From positions 1 through 64,000 of the forward strand of contig NZ_JBGAFX010000001.1 of assembly GCF_044227025.1 (NCBI RefSeq): 64,000 bases of DNA, given 5' to 3'. The notes under the pieces were generated by a model that worked only from the letters and a program-made list of their open reading frames with translations, was not told the origin of the DNA and made no database searches. Source of the stretch: Dokdonella_A sp044227025 (lineage in GTDB: Bacteria > Pseudomonadota > Gammaproteobacteria > Xanthomonadales > Rhodanobacteraceae). The translations under genes and the position numbers were made by a program. Positions 9,116-18,560 of this stretch are shown in pieces. How positions within the stretch are numbered: the stretch's first letter is position 1; every line of letters starts with the position of its first letter.

Positions 9116-9157
9116 GTTGCGTTCTCCCGCTGGCTTCGGTCGCGCAACCGCGATCGA

Positions 9158-9946
9158 TCAGGCTTCGTTGTCGTCTTCGAAGCGCAGGTGCTTCACGCTG
9201 CGCCCGTTGCGGCGCACGAGCTTGAGCGCCTCGATGCCGACCTTGATGTGCGCCTCGACGAAGTTGGCGGTGATCAGCTTGTCGCTCGCCTCGGTCTTCA
9301 CGCCTTCCGGGATCATCGGCTGGTCGGACACCAGCAGCAGCGCCCCGGTCGGGATGTGGTTGGCGAAACCGGCCGCGAAGATCGTCGCGGTCTCCATGTC
9401 GATCGCCATGCAGCGCGTCTTGCGCAGGTATTCCTTGAACGCGACGTCATGCTCCCATACGCGCCGGTTGGTGGTGTACACCGTGCCGGTCCAGTAGTCG
9501 TGGCCGAGGTCGCGGATCATGGTCGATACCGCGCGCTGCAGCTGGAACGCCGGCAGCGCCGGCACTTCCGGCAACAGGTAATCGTTCGAGGTGCCCTCGC
9601 CGCGGATCGCGGCGATCGGCAGCACGAGGTCGCCGAGCTGGTTCTTCTTCTTGAGGCCGCCGCACTTGCCGAGGAACAGCGCCGCGTCCGGCGCGATCGC
9701 CGACAGCAGGTCCATCACGGTCGCCGCATTCGGGCTGCCCATGCCGAAGTTGACCAGGGTGATGCCATCCGCGGTCGCGTTCGGCATCGGCCGGTCGCGC
9801 CCGCGCACCTCCACCCCGTGCCACTGCGCGAACAGTTCGACGTAGTGGCCGAAATTGGTCAGCAGGATATGCCGGCCGAAGCCGTCGAGAGGGGTACTGG
9901 TATAGCGCGGCAGCCAGTTGTCGACGATGTCGGCCTTGTTCTTCAT
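9158..9946 (-). CDS. amn: AMP nucleosidase (short form)
   Basis: The product has 262 residues from the ATG at 9946 (MKNKADIVDNWLPRYT). It hydrolyses AMP to adenine and ribose 5-phosphate, linking purine pools to salvage through Apt. The nucleoside phosphorylase fold is visible in HILLTNFGHYVELFAQW, the ITLVNFGMGSPNAATVMDLL segment, ALFLGKCGGL and the substrate-binding AIDMETATIFAAGF near the C-terminal third. It lacks the N-terminal regulatory domain of the 484-residue E. coli enzyme, as is usual for the short proteobacterial form. The longer reading frame to 10351 is an overlap artefact crossing the neighbouring gene. Confidence 0.87.
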   Translation of the reverse strand: MKNKADIVDNWLPRYTSTPLDGFGRHILLTNFGHYVELFAQWHGVEVRGRDRPMPNATADGITLVNFGMGSPNAATVMDLLSAIAPDAALFLGKCGGLKKKNQLGDLVLPIAAIRGEGTSNDYLLPEVPALPAFQLQRAVSTMIRDLGHDYWTGTVYTTNRRVWEHDVAFKEYLRKTRCMAIDMETATIFAAGFANHIPTGALLLVSDQPMIPEGVKTEASDKLITANFVEAHIKVGIEALKLVRRNGRSVKHLRFEDDNEA

Positions 9947-10019
9947 CGGTCGATCTTCGCAGTTTCGTGCGGCCCGTCGCAACGTCCGCGCCGATCCGCC
10001 CCACCCGCGTCGCGCGCGG

Positions 10020-11357
10020 TCAGCGGCGGAACATGACCCACAGCATCCACAGCAGGAACGCGCCGTAGACGACGACACCGATCGAGCCGAGCGTGCCGGC
10101 GGCGAGCGACCAGCGGGCGTAGATGACGTCCGGTCGTGGCCGCGACCGCATCGCGCGCCAGTCCGACAATGGAGCACGCAGCGACCACGCGAGTGCGGCC
10201 AGGCCGAAGCAGGTGGCCAGCCACAGCAGCGAGCGCCACAGCGGAAACGGATGCGCATCGTTGGCGCCAGCGACGAGCGCGCGCGCGCCGGCGTTGAATG
10301 TGCTTGCCAGCGCCAACGGCACGGCCAATGAGAAGGATCGGTTGAGCGCACCTGCGGTCACGCACACGCCGAGCGCGGCGAGCGCCCATGCCAGCGTCGC
10401 GCGCCAGAGGCCGACGCTGTCGAACATCTCGCGCGCGCAGGTGCCACGCTCGAAACAGCTGCGCTCGCCGGCGCGATGGCGCGCAAGTTCGGCTTCATGG
10501 TCCAGCTCCGGCGTGCGGTAGTCGTTGCCACCGCGACGCACGGAGAGATGGAGATCGGGAACCGCGAGCGAGGATTCCGCGGCGACCAGTTCGACGCGAT
10601 GGTCGTCGGTGCCGCGACCGCTGCGCAGCCATTCGATCGGCTCGCTCGCCGTCTTCCAGCCGAGATCGGCCATGCTCACGCACCAGAACGTGACTTCGAG
10701 GCCCGGCTTGAAGTCGATGTAACCATGCGGCTCGCAGCGCAGGCTCTTGTCGCGCTCGCCGTCCCACGAGACGACCAGGCGCAGCGGCGCGAGCGGCGTC
10801 GAGGTGATCGGCGCGGAGGCGAGGTTGCGCACCTTCACCGCGGCCCGGTAGTCGTGATAGCGGTCGATGTCGATACTCCACAAACCGGGCGTGATTGCGT
10901 TGAGCACGCGCCCGCGCGACATGTCCTCGCCGCCCTCGTAGCGCTCGAGCAGCGCCGGTGCAAGCGCGGTCTCGATCCGCACCGCGACGACTTTCGCCAG
11001 CACGTCTGCACGCAACGCGGCGAGCTCCTCCTCGTTGCCGCGGCCAGCCTCGAGCGCCGCGCCCACGTTCGCGAGCGACGGATCGTCGCGACCGAGGAAG
11101 CGGCGCCACGCGCGAGCCTGCATCCAGCGCGCATAGGCGGCGGCGTCCTCCGCTTGCTGCAACGCATAAAGCTCGGCGAATACCTGCGTGTCACCGGCCT
11201 CGTCGCCGGGCAGCGGACGCGCGCGCAGCGTGCGCATGGCCGGACTGTCGGCCGCGGCCGGCGGGACGTAGCGCGGCCCTTCGTAACGCGCCGGCCAGAG
11301 CAGGCCCGCGCCGAAGTACAGCGACAGAAGCAACAGCAGGATGGTGACGATGCGCAT
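10020..11357 (-). CDS. Uncharacterised membrane protein
   Basis: A 445-residue protein I do not recognise. The start at 11357 (MRIVTILLLLLS) has GGGGGGAG as ribosome site; the upstream in-frame ATG at 11384 does not. It has an N-terminal signal or anchor helix (residues 3-20), a large soluble domain of about 270 residues with a W-x-I-D-I-x-R-Y segment, two cysteine pairs suggesting disulphides (ERSCFERGTC), and four hydrophobic segments in the last 150 residues. The soluble part is presumably periplasmic. It stands alone in the divergent region before the acyl-CoA dehydrogenase gene. Confidence 0.75.
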   Translation of the reverse strand: MRIVTILLLLLSLYFGAGLLWPARYEGPRYVPPAAADSPAMRTLRARPLPGDEAGDTQVFAELYALQQAEDAAAYARWMQARAWRRFLGRDDPSLANVGAALEAGRGNEEELAALRADVLAKVVAVRIETALAPALLERYEGGEDMSRGRVLNAITPGLWSIDIDRYHDYRAAVKVRNLASAPITSTPLAPLRLVVSWDGERDKSLRCEPHGYIDFKPGLEVTFWCVSMADLGWKTASEPIEWLRSGRGTDDHRVELVAAESSLAVPDLHLSVRRGGNDYRTPELDHEAELARHRAGERSCFERGTCAREMFDSVGLWRATLAWALAALGVCVTAGALNRSFSLAVPLALASTFNAGARALVAGANDAHPFPLWRSLLWLATCFGLAALAWSLRAPLSDWRAMRSRPRPDVIYARWSLAAGTLGSIGVVVYGAFLLWMLWVMFRR

Positions 11358-11598
11358 GCGACTCCCCCCGATCGAGCGACGCATTCTAGTGTCTGTCCCG
11401 CTTCGAAACCGTTCGTGTCGAGTGCAGCGGAACGCGTTCGCCGGACGACGAGCCGTCGAGAGAACGGATCCTGAGGCCAGGTTGCGCGATGAGGTGCGCA
11501 GGATCGGGCTCGGGGAAATTCCCGGAACACGCGGCGCTGTTCACCCGCGAGCGGGCATCGCCGTGGGCATAATCGGGCACCCGATCGGAGCTGACGCC

Positions 11599-14016
11599 AT
11601 GTGGATCGCCGTACTCGTCGCGCTCGTGCTGTTCGCCGCGCTCGCCTTCCGCGGGCTCGGCTTTATCGCCTGGATCGCGGCGATCGGTACCTGGTTGCTC
11701 GGCTGGCGCCTCGCCGGCATCGCGCATCCAGGACTGTTCACGGCCTGCGTGATCGCCGCAATCGCGCTCGCCGCTCTGTTCGGCATTCCCGTGTTGCGGC
11801 GCGCACTGGTTTCGCGTTTCGTCATGCCGGTGTTCGCGAAAGTGCTGCCGCGGCTCGGCGATACCGAACGCATCGCGCTCGAAGCCGGCACGGTGTGGTG
11901 GGACGGCGACCTGTTCGGGGGCATGCCCGACTGGCAGAAGCTGCTGGATTTTTCACCGGCACCGCTCAGTGCCGACGAACAGGCCTTCATCGACGGCCCG
12001 GTCGACGAGTTGTGCCGGCGCCTGAGCGACTGGGAGGTCTACCAGCAACGCGACCTGCCGCCGGAGATCTGGGACTTCATCAAGCGCGAACGCTTCCTCG
12101 GCATGATCATCCCGAAGGAACATGGCGGCCTCGGTTTCTCCGCGATCGGCCATTCGCGCGTGGTCACGCGCATCGCGAGCCGCTCGGTCACCGCGGCGGT
12201 CACCGTGATGGTGCCGAACTCGCTCGGGCCGGGCGAACTGCTGCTGCATTACGGCACCGACGCGCAGAAACAGAAATACCTCGCACGGCTCGCGCGCGGC
12301 GAGGAGATTCCGTGCTTCGCGCTGACCGGCCCGGAAGCGGGCTCCGATGCAGCCGCGACGCAATCGGAAGGCATCGTAGAGAAGCGCATCGTCGATGGCG
12401 TCGAAGTGCTCGGCCTGCGCCTCAACTGGAAGAAGCGCTACATCACGCTCGCACCGGTCGCGACCCTGATCGGCCTCGCGTTCCGCCTCAAGGACCCGCA
12501 CAGGCTTATCGGCGACAAGGAGGACCGCGGCATCACCTGCGCGCTGATACCGCGTGCAACCAGCGGCATCGAGATCGGGCTGCGCCACGACCCGATGGGC
12601 GTGCCGTTCATGAACGGCCCGATCGTCGGCAAGGACGTGTTCGTGCCGCTCGACGACGCCGTCATCGGCGGTCGCGAACAGATCGGCCACGGCTGGCGCA
12701 TGCTGATGGAATCGCTCGCGGCCGGCCGCTCGATCTCGCTGCCGGCGCTGTCGATCGGCGCGGCCCAGCTCGCGACGCGCATCTGCGGCGCCTATGCGAC
12801 CGTGCGCGAGCAATTCGACACGCCGATCGGCCGCTTCGAGGGCATCGAGGAGCCGCTCGCACGCATTGCCGGCCTCACCTACGTGATGACGGCCGCGCGC
12901 AACTTGACCTGTGGCGCACTCGACGCCGGCGAGAAGCCCGCGGTGATCGGCAACATATGCAAGGCGTATCTCACCGACAGCATGCGCCAGGTCATCGCCG
13001 ATGCGATGGACATCCGCGCCGGCAGCGCGATCCAGCGCGGCCCGCGCAACGCGCTCGCACGCGCGTGGGACGCAGTGCCGATCGGCATCACGGTCGAGGG
13101 TGCGAACATCCTCACGCGTTCGATGATCGTCTACGGCCAGGGCGCGATCCGCTGCCACCCGTTCGTGCAGAAGGAAATCGACGCGGTCGCGAAAAACGAC
13201 CTCGCCGCGTTCGACCACGCGATCTTCGGCCACGTCAACCTGTTCGTCACGCGCAGCGTGCGCGCGAAGCTGCTCGCGTGGAGCGGATCGCGCCTCGCCG
13301 GCGCGCCGCGCACCGAGGACACGCACCGCTACTACCAGCACCTGTCACGCTTCTCGGCCGCGTTCACGATCGTGTCGGACACCGCGATGGGCGTACTCGG
13401 CGGTTCGCTGAAACGGCGCGAGAAGATTTCCGGCCGCCTCGCCGATGCACTCGCCTGGATGTATCTCGCCAGTTGCGCGCTGAAGCGCTACCACGACGAG
13501 CCGAAGACGCGCCCGAACTTCGCTCTCGCCTCGTGGTGCGCCGAACTGTGCCTGTACCGCGTCCAGGAAGCGCTGGTCGGTGTGCTCGACAACCTGCCGG
13601 TACGCCCGGCCGCGGTTTTGCTGAAGCTGGCGATCTTCCCGCTCGGCGCGCGTTTCCGGCCGCCGTCCGACCGTCTCGGCAGCGAGGTCGCGCGCGACAT
13701 CCTCGAGAACCGCGAGGCACGCACCAGCCTCACCGCCGATGTATTCGTGCCACCGCCCGGCGAACCCGGTCTCGGCACGCTTGAAGCCGCACTCGACAAG
13801 GCGGTGCGCGCAATCCCGATCGAGACGAAGCTGCGCGACGCGGTGCGCGCCGGCACGCTGGACCGCGCGCCCGGCTACCTGCTCGACGACCTCGGCGTCG
13901 CCGCCGGCGTGATCAGTGGCGCCGAGTACGACCTGCTCAACGAAGCGCGCGATGCACGCGACGAAGTGATCGCGGTCGATGCGTTCGATCCGCAGGTGTT
14001 CAAGACCCTGCACTGA
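11599..14016 (+). CDS. fadE: FadE-type acyl-CoA dehydrogenase
   Basis: The product has 805 residues; the E. coli enzyme has 814. It catalyses the first, FAD-dependent desaturation of fatty-acid beta-oxidation. The start at 11599 (MWIAVLVALVLF) has GGAG eight bases upstream. Residues 1-75 contain two hydrophobic segments, typical of the membrane-associated FadE branch. The acyl-CoA dehydrogenase core covers about residues 120-520 (IPCFALTGPEAGSDA, GHGWRMLMESLAAGR, FEGIEEPLARIAG). A DUF1974-type C-terminal extension of about 280 residues follows. It is divergent from the preceding membrane protein gene, with a 241-base gap holding the promoters. It presumably works with the acyl-CoA ligase encoded at 6.5-8.2 kb. 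Confidence 0.93.
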   Translation: MWIAVLVALVLFAALAFRGLGFIAWIAAIGTWLLGWRLAGIAHPGLFTACVIAAIALAALFGIPVLRRALVSRFVMPVFAKVLPRLGDTERIALEAGTVWWDGDLFGGMPDWQKLLDFSPAPLSADEQAFIDGPVDELCRRLSDWEVYQQRDLPPEIWDFIKRERFLGMIIPKEHGGLGFSAIGHSRVVTRIASRSVTAAVTVMVPNSLGPGELLLHYGTDAQKQKYLARLARGEEIPCFALTGPEAGSDAAATQSEGIVEKRIVDGVEVLGLRLNWKKRYITLAPVATLIGLAFRLKDPHRLIGDKEDRGITCALIPRATSGIEIGLRHDPMGVPFMNGPIVGKDVFVPLDDAVIGGREQIGHGWRMLMESLAAGRSISLPALSIGAAQLATRICGAYATVREQFDTPIGRFEGIEEPLARIAGLTYVMTAARNLTCGALDAGEKPAVIGNICKAYLTDSMRQVIADAMDIRAGSAIQRGPRNALARAWDAVPIGITVEGANILTRSMIVYGQGAIRCHPFVQKEIDAVAKNDLAAFDHAIFGHVNLFVTRSVRAKLLAWSGSRLAGAPRTEDTHRYYQHLSRFSAAFTIVSDTAMGVLGGSLKRREKISGRLADALAWMYLASCALKRYHDEPKTRPNFALASWCAELCLYRVQEALVGVLDNLPVRPAAVLLKLAIFPLGARFRPPSDRLGSEVARDILENREARTSLTADVFVPPPGEPGLGTLEAALDKAVRAIPIETKLRDAVRAGTLDRAPGYLLDDLGVAAGVISGAEYDLLNEARDARDEVIAVDAFDPQVFKTLH

Positions 14017-14120
14017 GGCACGCCGCGAGAGCCGCCTCCCCGAGGGCGCCACTCCCGGGCTGGAGGGGAGGAAAGCGCGCGTGTGCTCCAATGGGCGCAA
14101 CGATCGAACGGAAATCCACC

Positions 14121-14753
14121 ATGACCACGGCCCGCTGGTACTTCGACTTCATATCGCCGTTCGCGTACCTGCAGTTGCCGGCGATGCATGCGCTGCGCGA
14201 GCGCATCGATGTCGTGCCCGTGCCGATCGTGTTCGGCGCGGTGCTTGCGCGGCACGGCCAGCTCGGCCCGGCGGAGATTCCGGGCAAGCGCGCGTTCACC
14301 TACCGCTTGGTGCAATGGCAGGCCGGGCGCGCCGGCATCGTGCTGCGCTTTCCTCCGTCGCATCCGTTTCCTTCGCTGGCCGCGTTGCGCCTGTGCGTTG
14401 CTGCGGGCAGCGGCTGGAACGCGGTGCAGGCGATCTTCGATCACATCTGGCGCGAAGGTGGCGCGGCCGGCGTTGACGATCTGCGCGAGGTCGCGCGATC
14501 GCTCGGCATCGGCGATGTCGCCGCCGAGATCGCGCGAGGCGAAGTCAAGGATGCGCTGCGCGCGAACACCGATGCGGCGCTCGGCGCCGGCGTGTTCGGC
14601 GTGCCGACGCTCGCGCTCGGCGACGAGTTGTATTGGGGCAATGACGCCACACCGATGATCGAGGATCGCCTCGCCGATCCGGCGTTGTTCGATGGCGCCG
14701 AGTACCGCCGCATTGCGACACTGCCAGTCGGCGTCGAACGCCCGCGCGGCTAG
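14121..14753 (+). CDS. 2-hydroxychromene-2-carboxylate isomerase / DsbA-family (kappa GST) protein
   Basis: The 210-residue product opens MTTARWYFDFISPFAYLQLP, the thioredoxin-fold strand and helix start of kappa-class glutathione transferases and 2-hydroxychromene-2-carboxylate isomerases; the serine of ISPFAY takes the place of a redox cysteine. GVFGVPTLALGDELYWGND near residue 165 is the cis-proline strand and conserved C-terminal motif. The family isomerises naphthalene-type ring-cleavage products in a glutathione-dependent way, but many genomic members are in general detoxification. No aromatic-degradation genes lie next to it. The start at 14121 is preferred over the ATG at 14091 by homologue length. 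Confidence 0.85.
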   Translation: MTTARWYFDFISPFAYLQLPAMHALRERIDVVPVPIVFGAVLARHGQLGPAEIPGKRAFTYRLVQWQAGRAGIVLRFPPSHPFPSLAALRLCVAAGSGWNAVQAIFDHIWREGGAAGVDDLREVARSLGIGDVAAEIARGEVKDALRANTDAALGAGVFGVPTLALGDELYWGNDATPMIEDRLADPALFDGAEYRRIATLPVGVERPRG

Positions 14754-14808
14754 CGAAATCGCCTCGTCAACCCGCCGCAAGATTCGCACGATGGGCGCAG
14801 GCGCCATC

Positions 14809-14881
14809 TGTGGGAGCGGCGGAAGCCGCGATGCTTTTCGCTTCAGCGGCCGAGAGCATCGCGACTTCCGTCGCTCCCACA
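14809..14881. repeat. REP-type palindromic pair (BIME-like)
   Basis: Two 26-base arms beginning TGTGGGAGCG face each other across a 21-base spacer, between the 3' ends of the isomerase gene and the leftward diguanylate cyclase gene. Each arm holds its own small hairpin: GCGGC-GGAA-GCCGC in the left arm and GCGAC-GGAA-GTCGC in the right arm read on the other strand. The two arms differ at two positions that pair with each other, so the small stem is kept in both. Confidence 0.85.
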
Positions 14882-14921
14882 AAAAGACGCATCGCGCCGC
14901 GCTTTGCCGCAACGCCGTGCG

Positions 14922-16643
14922 TCACTCGCGCGGCAAGACGCCCTGCATCAATTCCCCCGCGGGCGATTTCGGACCGCGGTGCATGCTGACCAGGTTGCGG
15001 CCGCCGGTCTTGGACAGATACAGCGCGGCGTCGGCGCGCTCGATCAGGTCGTCGGGCGTCAGCACGTCCGCATCGAGGGTCGCGACGCCGATGCTGATCG
15101 TCAGGCCGACGCGCACGCCCGAGATCAGCATCGGCAATTCCTCCACGCGCTGGCGGATGCGTTCGGCCACGCCTTCGGCGTTGGCAGCGCTGGCGCCAGG
15201 CAGCACGACGAGGAACTCCTCGCCGCCGTAGCGGCCGAGCGCGTCGCCCTGGCGCAGTTCGCTCGCAATCGGTGCGATCACTGCGCGCAGGCACTGGTCG
15301 CCCGCGCGATGGCCGTAACTGTCGTTGACGCGCTTGAAGTGGTCGAGGTCGAGGAACAGCACCGCAAGCGGACGTTTTTTTTCGCGCGCGGCGAGAAATG
15401 CGGTGCGCAGGCGCGAGAGGATCGCGCGGCGGTTCAGCACGCCGGTCAGCATGTCGTGCTCGGCCAGCCGGTGCGCGACATCCCGCTCGTGGCGGATCGA
15501 CACGATGTGATCGGCGAGGCCGAACGCGAGCACGATGCTGGCGAACGCGAACGCCGCCGGCAACGCGAACTCGAGCCAGGCTGGCTGCGGCCAGTGCAGG
15601 ATCAGCTGCAGCGCGCGCACGATCACGAACAGCAGCCCCGGGGCCCACGCGCACAGGTAGTAGGCACCGCGCAGGCCACCGCGTTGCCACGCCAACAGCC
15701 CGGCGCCGAGCAGCATCGGCGCGAGCACGAGGAGCGCGAACGAGAGCGCGTCCTCGATCCACCAGCCGGGAGCGAACCACGGCACGGCCGCACACGCGGC
15801 GATCGCGACCAGCGGCCAGCGCATGCACGCCAGCACGCGATCGCTGCGCGGGGAGGCGTGCGCGAGGTCGAGGAACAGTCGCGAGAAATCGATCGACAGG
15901 ACCGCCGCGGTCGCGGCCATCAGCCACGATACGCGCTCGCCGAGCGGCGCCAGCCAGGCGAACGGGGGAACCTCGAAACCGAGGCCGCATTCGTACAGCT
16001 CGAACAGCACGATGAACAGCATCTGCGCGGAGAAATACGCGTACATGCGTTCGCGCAGCACCAGGAAGAAGCTCAGCATGACCAGCAGCGTCGCCAGCTG
16101 CAGGGTCGGGAACAGCAGGTCCAGTCGCGCGTTGACGATGTCGCGACTGCGCGCGTCGATCGACTTCCTGACCGCGATTGCGCGCGGCACCGCAAGGCCC
16201 GGCTGGACGTGCAGATAGATCGGTACGCTCGCGTGCAGGCCGGCCGGCATCACGATTGCGAGCGCGTGACGCGTGAATTCACCGCTCGAGTCGGCGCGAT
16301 AGATGCTGTACGGCGCGCGCGCGTACGCCGGCGGCAGGTAGGCGTCGAGCACGAGGCCTTGCGGCTCGGAAATCGTCAGCACGGCCGGGCGGCGCTCGGT
16401 CCAATCGGCGCCGAGGCTCAGGCGGTACCAGCGGCTGCCGCTGCGGGATGGCGTCAGCGCTGCATACGATTCGATGTCGAAGCGGCCATCGTAGGCGCCG
16501 GAAATCACCTTGGCCGCTTCGGCATCCTCGACGTCCAGCCGCTCGATCCGGACCGGCACATCGGCGCCAGCGACCGCCGCAGCCAGCAGCAGGACGGGCA
16601 GGATTGCCCATCGCCACTTCCGCTTCGCCGAACGTAGGTCCAC
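14922..16643 (-). CDS. Membrane diguanylate cyclase (7TM-DISM type sensor, GGDEF)
   Basis: A 573-residue protein with a GTG start at 16643 and a GAAAGG ribosome site. A signal peptide (residues 1-27) is followed by a periplasmic beta-rich domain (about 30-180) of the 7TMR-DISM extracellular type, seven hydrophobic helices (about 185-385), and a GGDEF domain (about 405-555). The active-site motif is GGEEF at 473-477, and the inhibitory I-site RQGD lies five residues before it, so c-di-GMP product inhibition is likely. It should make c-di-GMP from two GTP in response to a periplasmic ligand, possibly a carbohydrate. No partner gene adjoins it. Confidence 0.9.
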   Translation of the reverse strand: MDLRSAKRKWRWAILPVLLLAAAVAGADVPVRIERLDVEDAEAAKVISGAYDGRFDIESYAALTPSRSGSRWYRLSLGADWTERRPAVLTISEPQGLVLDAYLPPAYARAPYSIYRADSSGEFTRHALAIVMPAGLHASVPIYLHVQPGLAVPRAIAVRKSIDARSRDIVNARLDLLFPTLQLATLLVMLSFFLVLRERMYAYFSAQMLFIVLFELYECGLGFEVPPFAWLAPLGERVSWLMAATAAVLSIDFSRLFLDLAHASPRSDRVLACMRWPLVAIAACAAVPWFAPGWWIEDALSFALLVLAPMLLGAGLLAWQRGGLRGAYYLCAWAPGLLFVIVRALQLILHWPQPAWLEFALPAAFAFASIVLAFGLADHIVSIRHERDVAHRLAEHDMLTGVLNRRAILSRLRTAFLAAREKKRPLAVLFLDLDHFKRVNDSYGHRAGDQCLRAVIAPIASELRQGDALGRYGGEEFLVVLPGASAANAEGVAERIRQRVEELPMLISGVRVGLTISIGVATLDADVLTPDDLIERADAALYLSKTGGRNLVSMHRGPKSPAGELMQGVLPRE

Positions 16644-16720
16644 GACACGCCTTTCCCGGAGTTCCCTAGGGGAATACGCAATTTGCGCGCCAAGCTCGGG
16701 GAATACCAGGAATCCTTTAT

Positions 16721-17782
16721 CTATGACGCGTTTTGTCGCTTTTCCTCACAAAACGCGCGAATCAGGACCAACGCCCGTTCGATCGCCGCGCCATCGACGT
16801 CGAGGTGCGTCACGGCACGCACCCGTGTCGCACCCATCGCCACCATGCGCACGCCGCGCGCCTGCAGCCCCTGCACGAACGCGGCGGCACCATGGCCGCT
16901 CGCTCCGACGTCGAAATAGACCAGGTTCGTCTCGACTTCGGACGGATCGATCGCGATGCCCGGCAACCCTTGCAGACCCGCGGCAAGCCGGCGCGCGTTC
17001 GCATGGTCTTCGGCAAGGCGCGCGAGATGGTGGTCGAGGCCGTATTCGCAGGCGGCGGCGATGATGCCGGCCTGGCGCAACGCACCGCCCCAGCGCAGCT
17101 TCAAGCGGAACGCGTCTTCGCAGAACGTCCTTGAACCGGCCAGCACCGCTCCGCCCGGCGCGCCGAGTCCCTTGCCGAAATCGATCCAGACCGAGTCGTA
17201 GCCGCGCGCGAAGTCCGCGGCGGCAACACCGCTGGCGACGCAGGCATTGAGCAGTCGCGCGCCATCCATGTGGGTCGATAGACCCGCCGCATGCGCGGTC
17301 GCGGCGACGTCGTCGAGCGTGCCCCGCGACCAGATCGCGCCGCCGCCGAGGTTCGAGGTCTGTTCGACCACGACGAGCCGCTGGCGCGGTGCATACGGCG
17401 CATCGGCGCGGATCGCCGCGCGCAGTTGAGCGGCGTCGAAGATGCCGCGCGTTCCCTGCAGCGGCTCGATCATCACCCCGGCGAGCGCGGCCGGACCGCC
17501 CCCCTCGAAACCGATGATGTGCGAGGTTGCGTCGCACAGCACCGCCTCGCCGGGCCGGCAATGCACGGCCAACGCGATTTCGTTCGCCATCGTGCCGGAG
17601 GGCAGGAACAGCGCGGCTTCCTTGCCGAGCAGTTCGGCGCATCGCGCGACCAGCCGGTTGACGGTCGGATCCTCGTGCGCGCGTTCGTCGCCGACCTCGG
17701 CGCCGGCCATCGCCGCGCGCATCGCGGCGGTCGGCTTCGTCTTGGTGTCGCTGGCGAGATCGATCAGGTCGGCAGGAAGCAT
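16721..17782 (-). CDS. ltaE: Low-specificity threonine aldolase
   Basis: A 353-residue PLP enzyme that cleaves L-threonine or L-allo-threonine to glycine and acetaldehyde. The fold-type I signature is clear: IDLASDTKTKPT at the N-terminus, EVGDERAHEDPTVNRL, LFLPSGTMANEIAL, HMDGARLLNA with the PLP-binding aspartate, and the Schiff-base lysine K204 in WIDFGKGLGAPGG. The start at 17782 (MLPADLIDLA) is chosen from homology; the ribosome site is weak. The family usually reads DTVT where this one reads DTKT. Confidence 0.9.
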   Translation of the reverse strand: MLPADLIDLASDTKTKPTAAMRAAMAGAEVGDERAHEDPTVNRLVARCAELLGKEAALFLPSGTMANEIALAVHCRPGEAVLCDATSHIIGFEGGGPAALAGVMIEPLQGTRGIFDAAQLRAAIRADAPYAPRQRLVVVEQTSNLGGGAIWSRGTLDDVAATAHAAGLSTHMDGARLLNACVASGVAAADFARGYDSVWIDFGKGLGAPGGAVLAGSRTFCEDAFRLKLRWGGALRQAGIIAAACEYGLDHHLARLAEDHANARRLAAGLQGLPGIAIDPSEVETNLVYFDVGASGHGAAAFVQGLQARGVRMVAMGATRVRAVTHLDVDGAAIERALVLIRAFCEEKRQNAS

Positions 17783-17896
17783 CACGTGCTCGGCATGGGG
17801 TCGGAACGCGCATCGTAGTCCGTCCGGCGCGACGCCGGCGCGCCCCCTGTGCAACGATTCGACCCGCGCCGCTCGAAGCGGTTTAGGATGGCGCCC

Positions 17897-18538
17897 ATGC
17901 ACCATGCGCCGATCCTGTTTGCCGCCCTGCTCGCCGCGCCGATGGCGTCGGCAACCGACATCTTCCGCTGCACCGATGCGAACGGCGCGACCTACCAGGA
18001 CACGCCCTGCGCGCCGGGCTTCACGCAAACGGTCACGCACTACGCGGATCCGCCACCGCCACCGCCTGCACCGGCGCCACTCCCTGCGGACGACACGATT
18101 CCGACCACGGTCGACGCAGCGCCCGCACCGGCGCCCGCGCCGCAGGTCGCGGCGCCGGATTTCTACCTGTGCACCGCGACCGACGGCAGCCGCTACATCA
18201 GCGAGGATGGCGTCGGCCGGCGCAGCGCAGTGCCGTTCGCAATGGTTTCCGGCAACCGCCAGACCCTCTCGCAGGCGTACGGCGGCCCGAACGGGATCGG
18301 CGTCTCCGCGCCCGAACTGCAGAATCGCCCGACCATTCCCGCCAGCAAGGACCCGCTCGGCGCAAGCTACGTCTGGGTCGTCGACGAATGCCGCCACGCC
18401 GCCGCCGACGAAGCCTGCGCCTACCTGCGCAATGAACTCGACAAGGTCACCGGCAAGCTGCGCCGCGCATTCAGCGACACCGAAGCACAGCTGAAACGGG
18501 AACAGGCGACGCTGCGCGAGCGCATGGGCGGGTGCTGA
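17897..18538 (+). CDS. DUF4124 domain-containing secreted protein
   Basis: The 213-residue product has a signal peptide (cut near MASAT, residue 20) and the DUF4124 pattern DIFRCTDANGATYQDTPC directly after it. A proline/alanine-rich linker (about residues 50-85) leads to a second small domain beginning FYLCTATDGSRYISEDG, which repeats the DUF4124 theme, and an alpha-helical, charged C-terminus. I prefer the ATG at 17897, which has AGGA at good spacing, over the one at 17888. The function of DUF4124 is unknown; it is common in envelope proteins of beta- and gammaproteobacteria. Confidence 0.78.
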   Translation: MHHAPILFAALLAAPMASATDIFRCTDANGATYQDTPCAPGFTQTVTHYADPPPPPPAPAPLPADDTIPTTVDAAPAPAPAPQVAAPDFYLCTATDGSRYISEDGVGRRSAVPFAMVSGNRQTLSQAYGGPNGIGVSAPELQNRPTIPASKDPLGASYVWVVDECRHAAADEACAYLRNELDKVTGKLRRAFSDTEAQLKREQATLRERMGGC

Positions 18539-18560
18539 GGAGGTCGCGGCTGCGCGACGA

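Noticed and set aside
14767..16637. Long frames on both strands over the diguanylate cyclase gene
   Set aside because: Only the frame 14922-16643 gives membrane helices and a GGDEF domain; the others are shadows.
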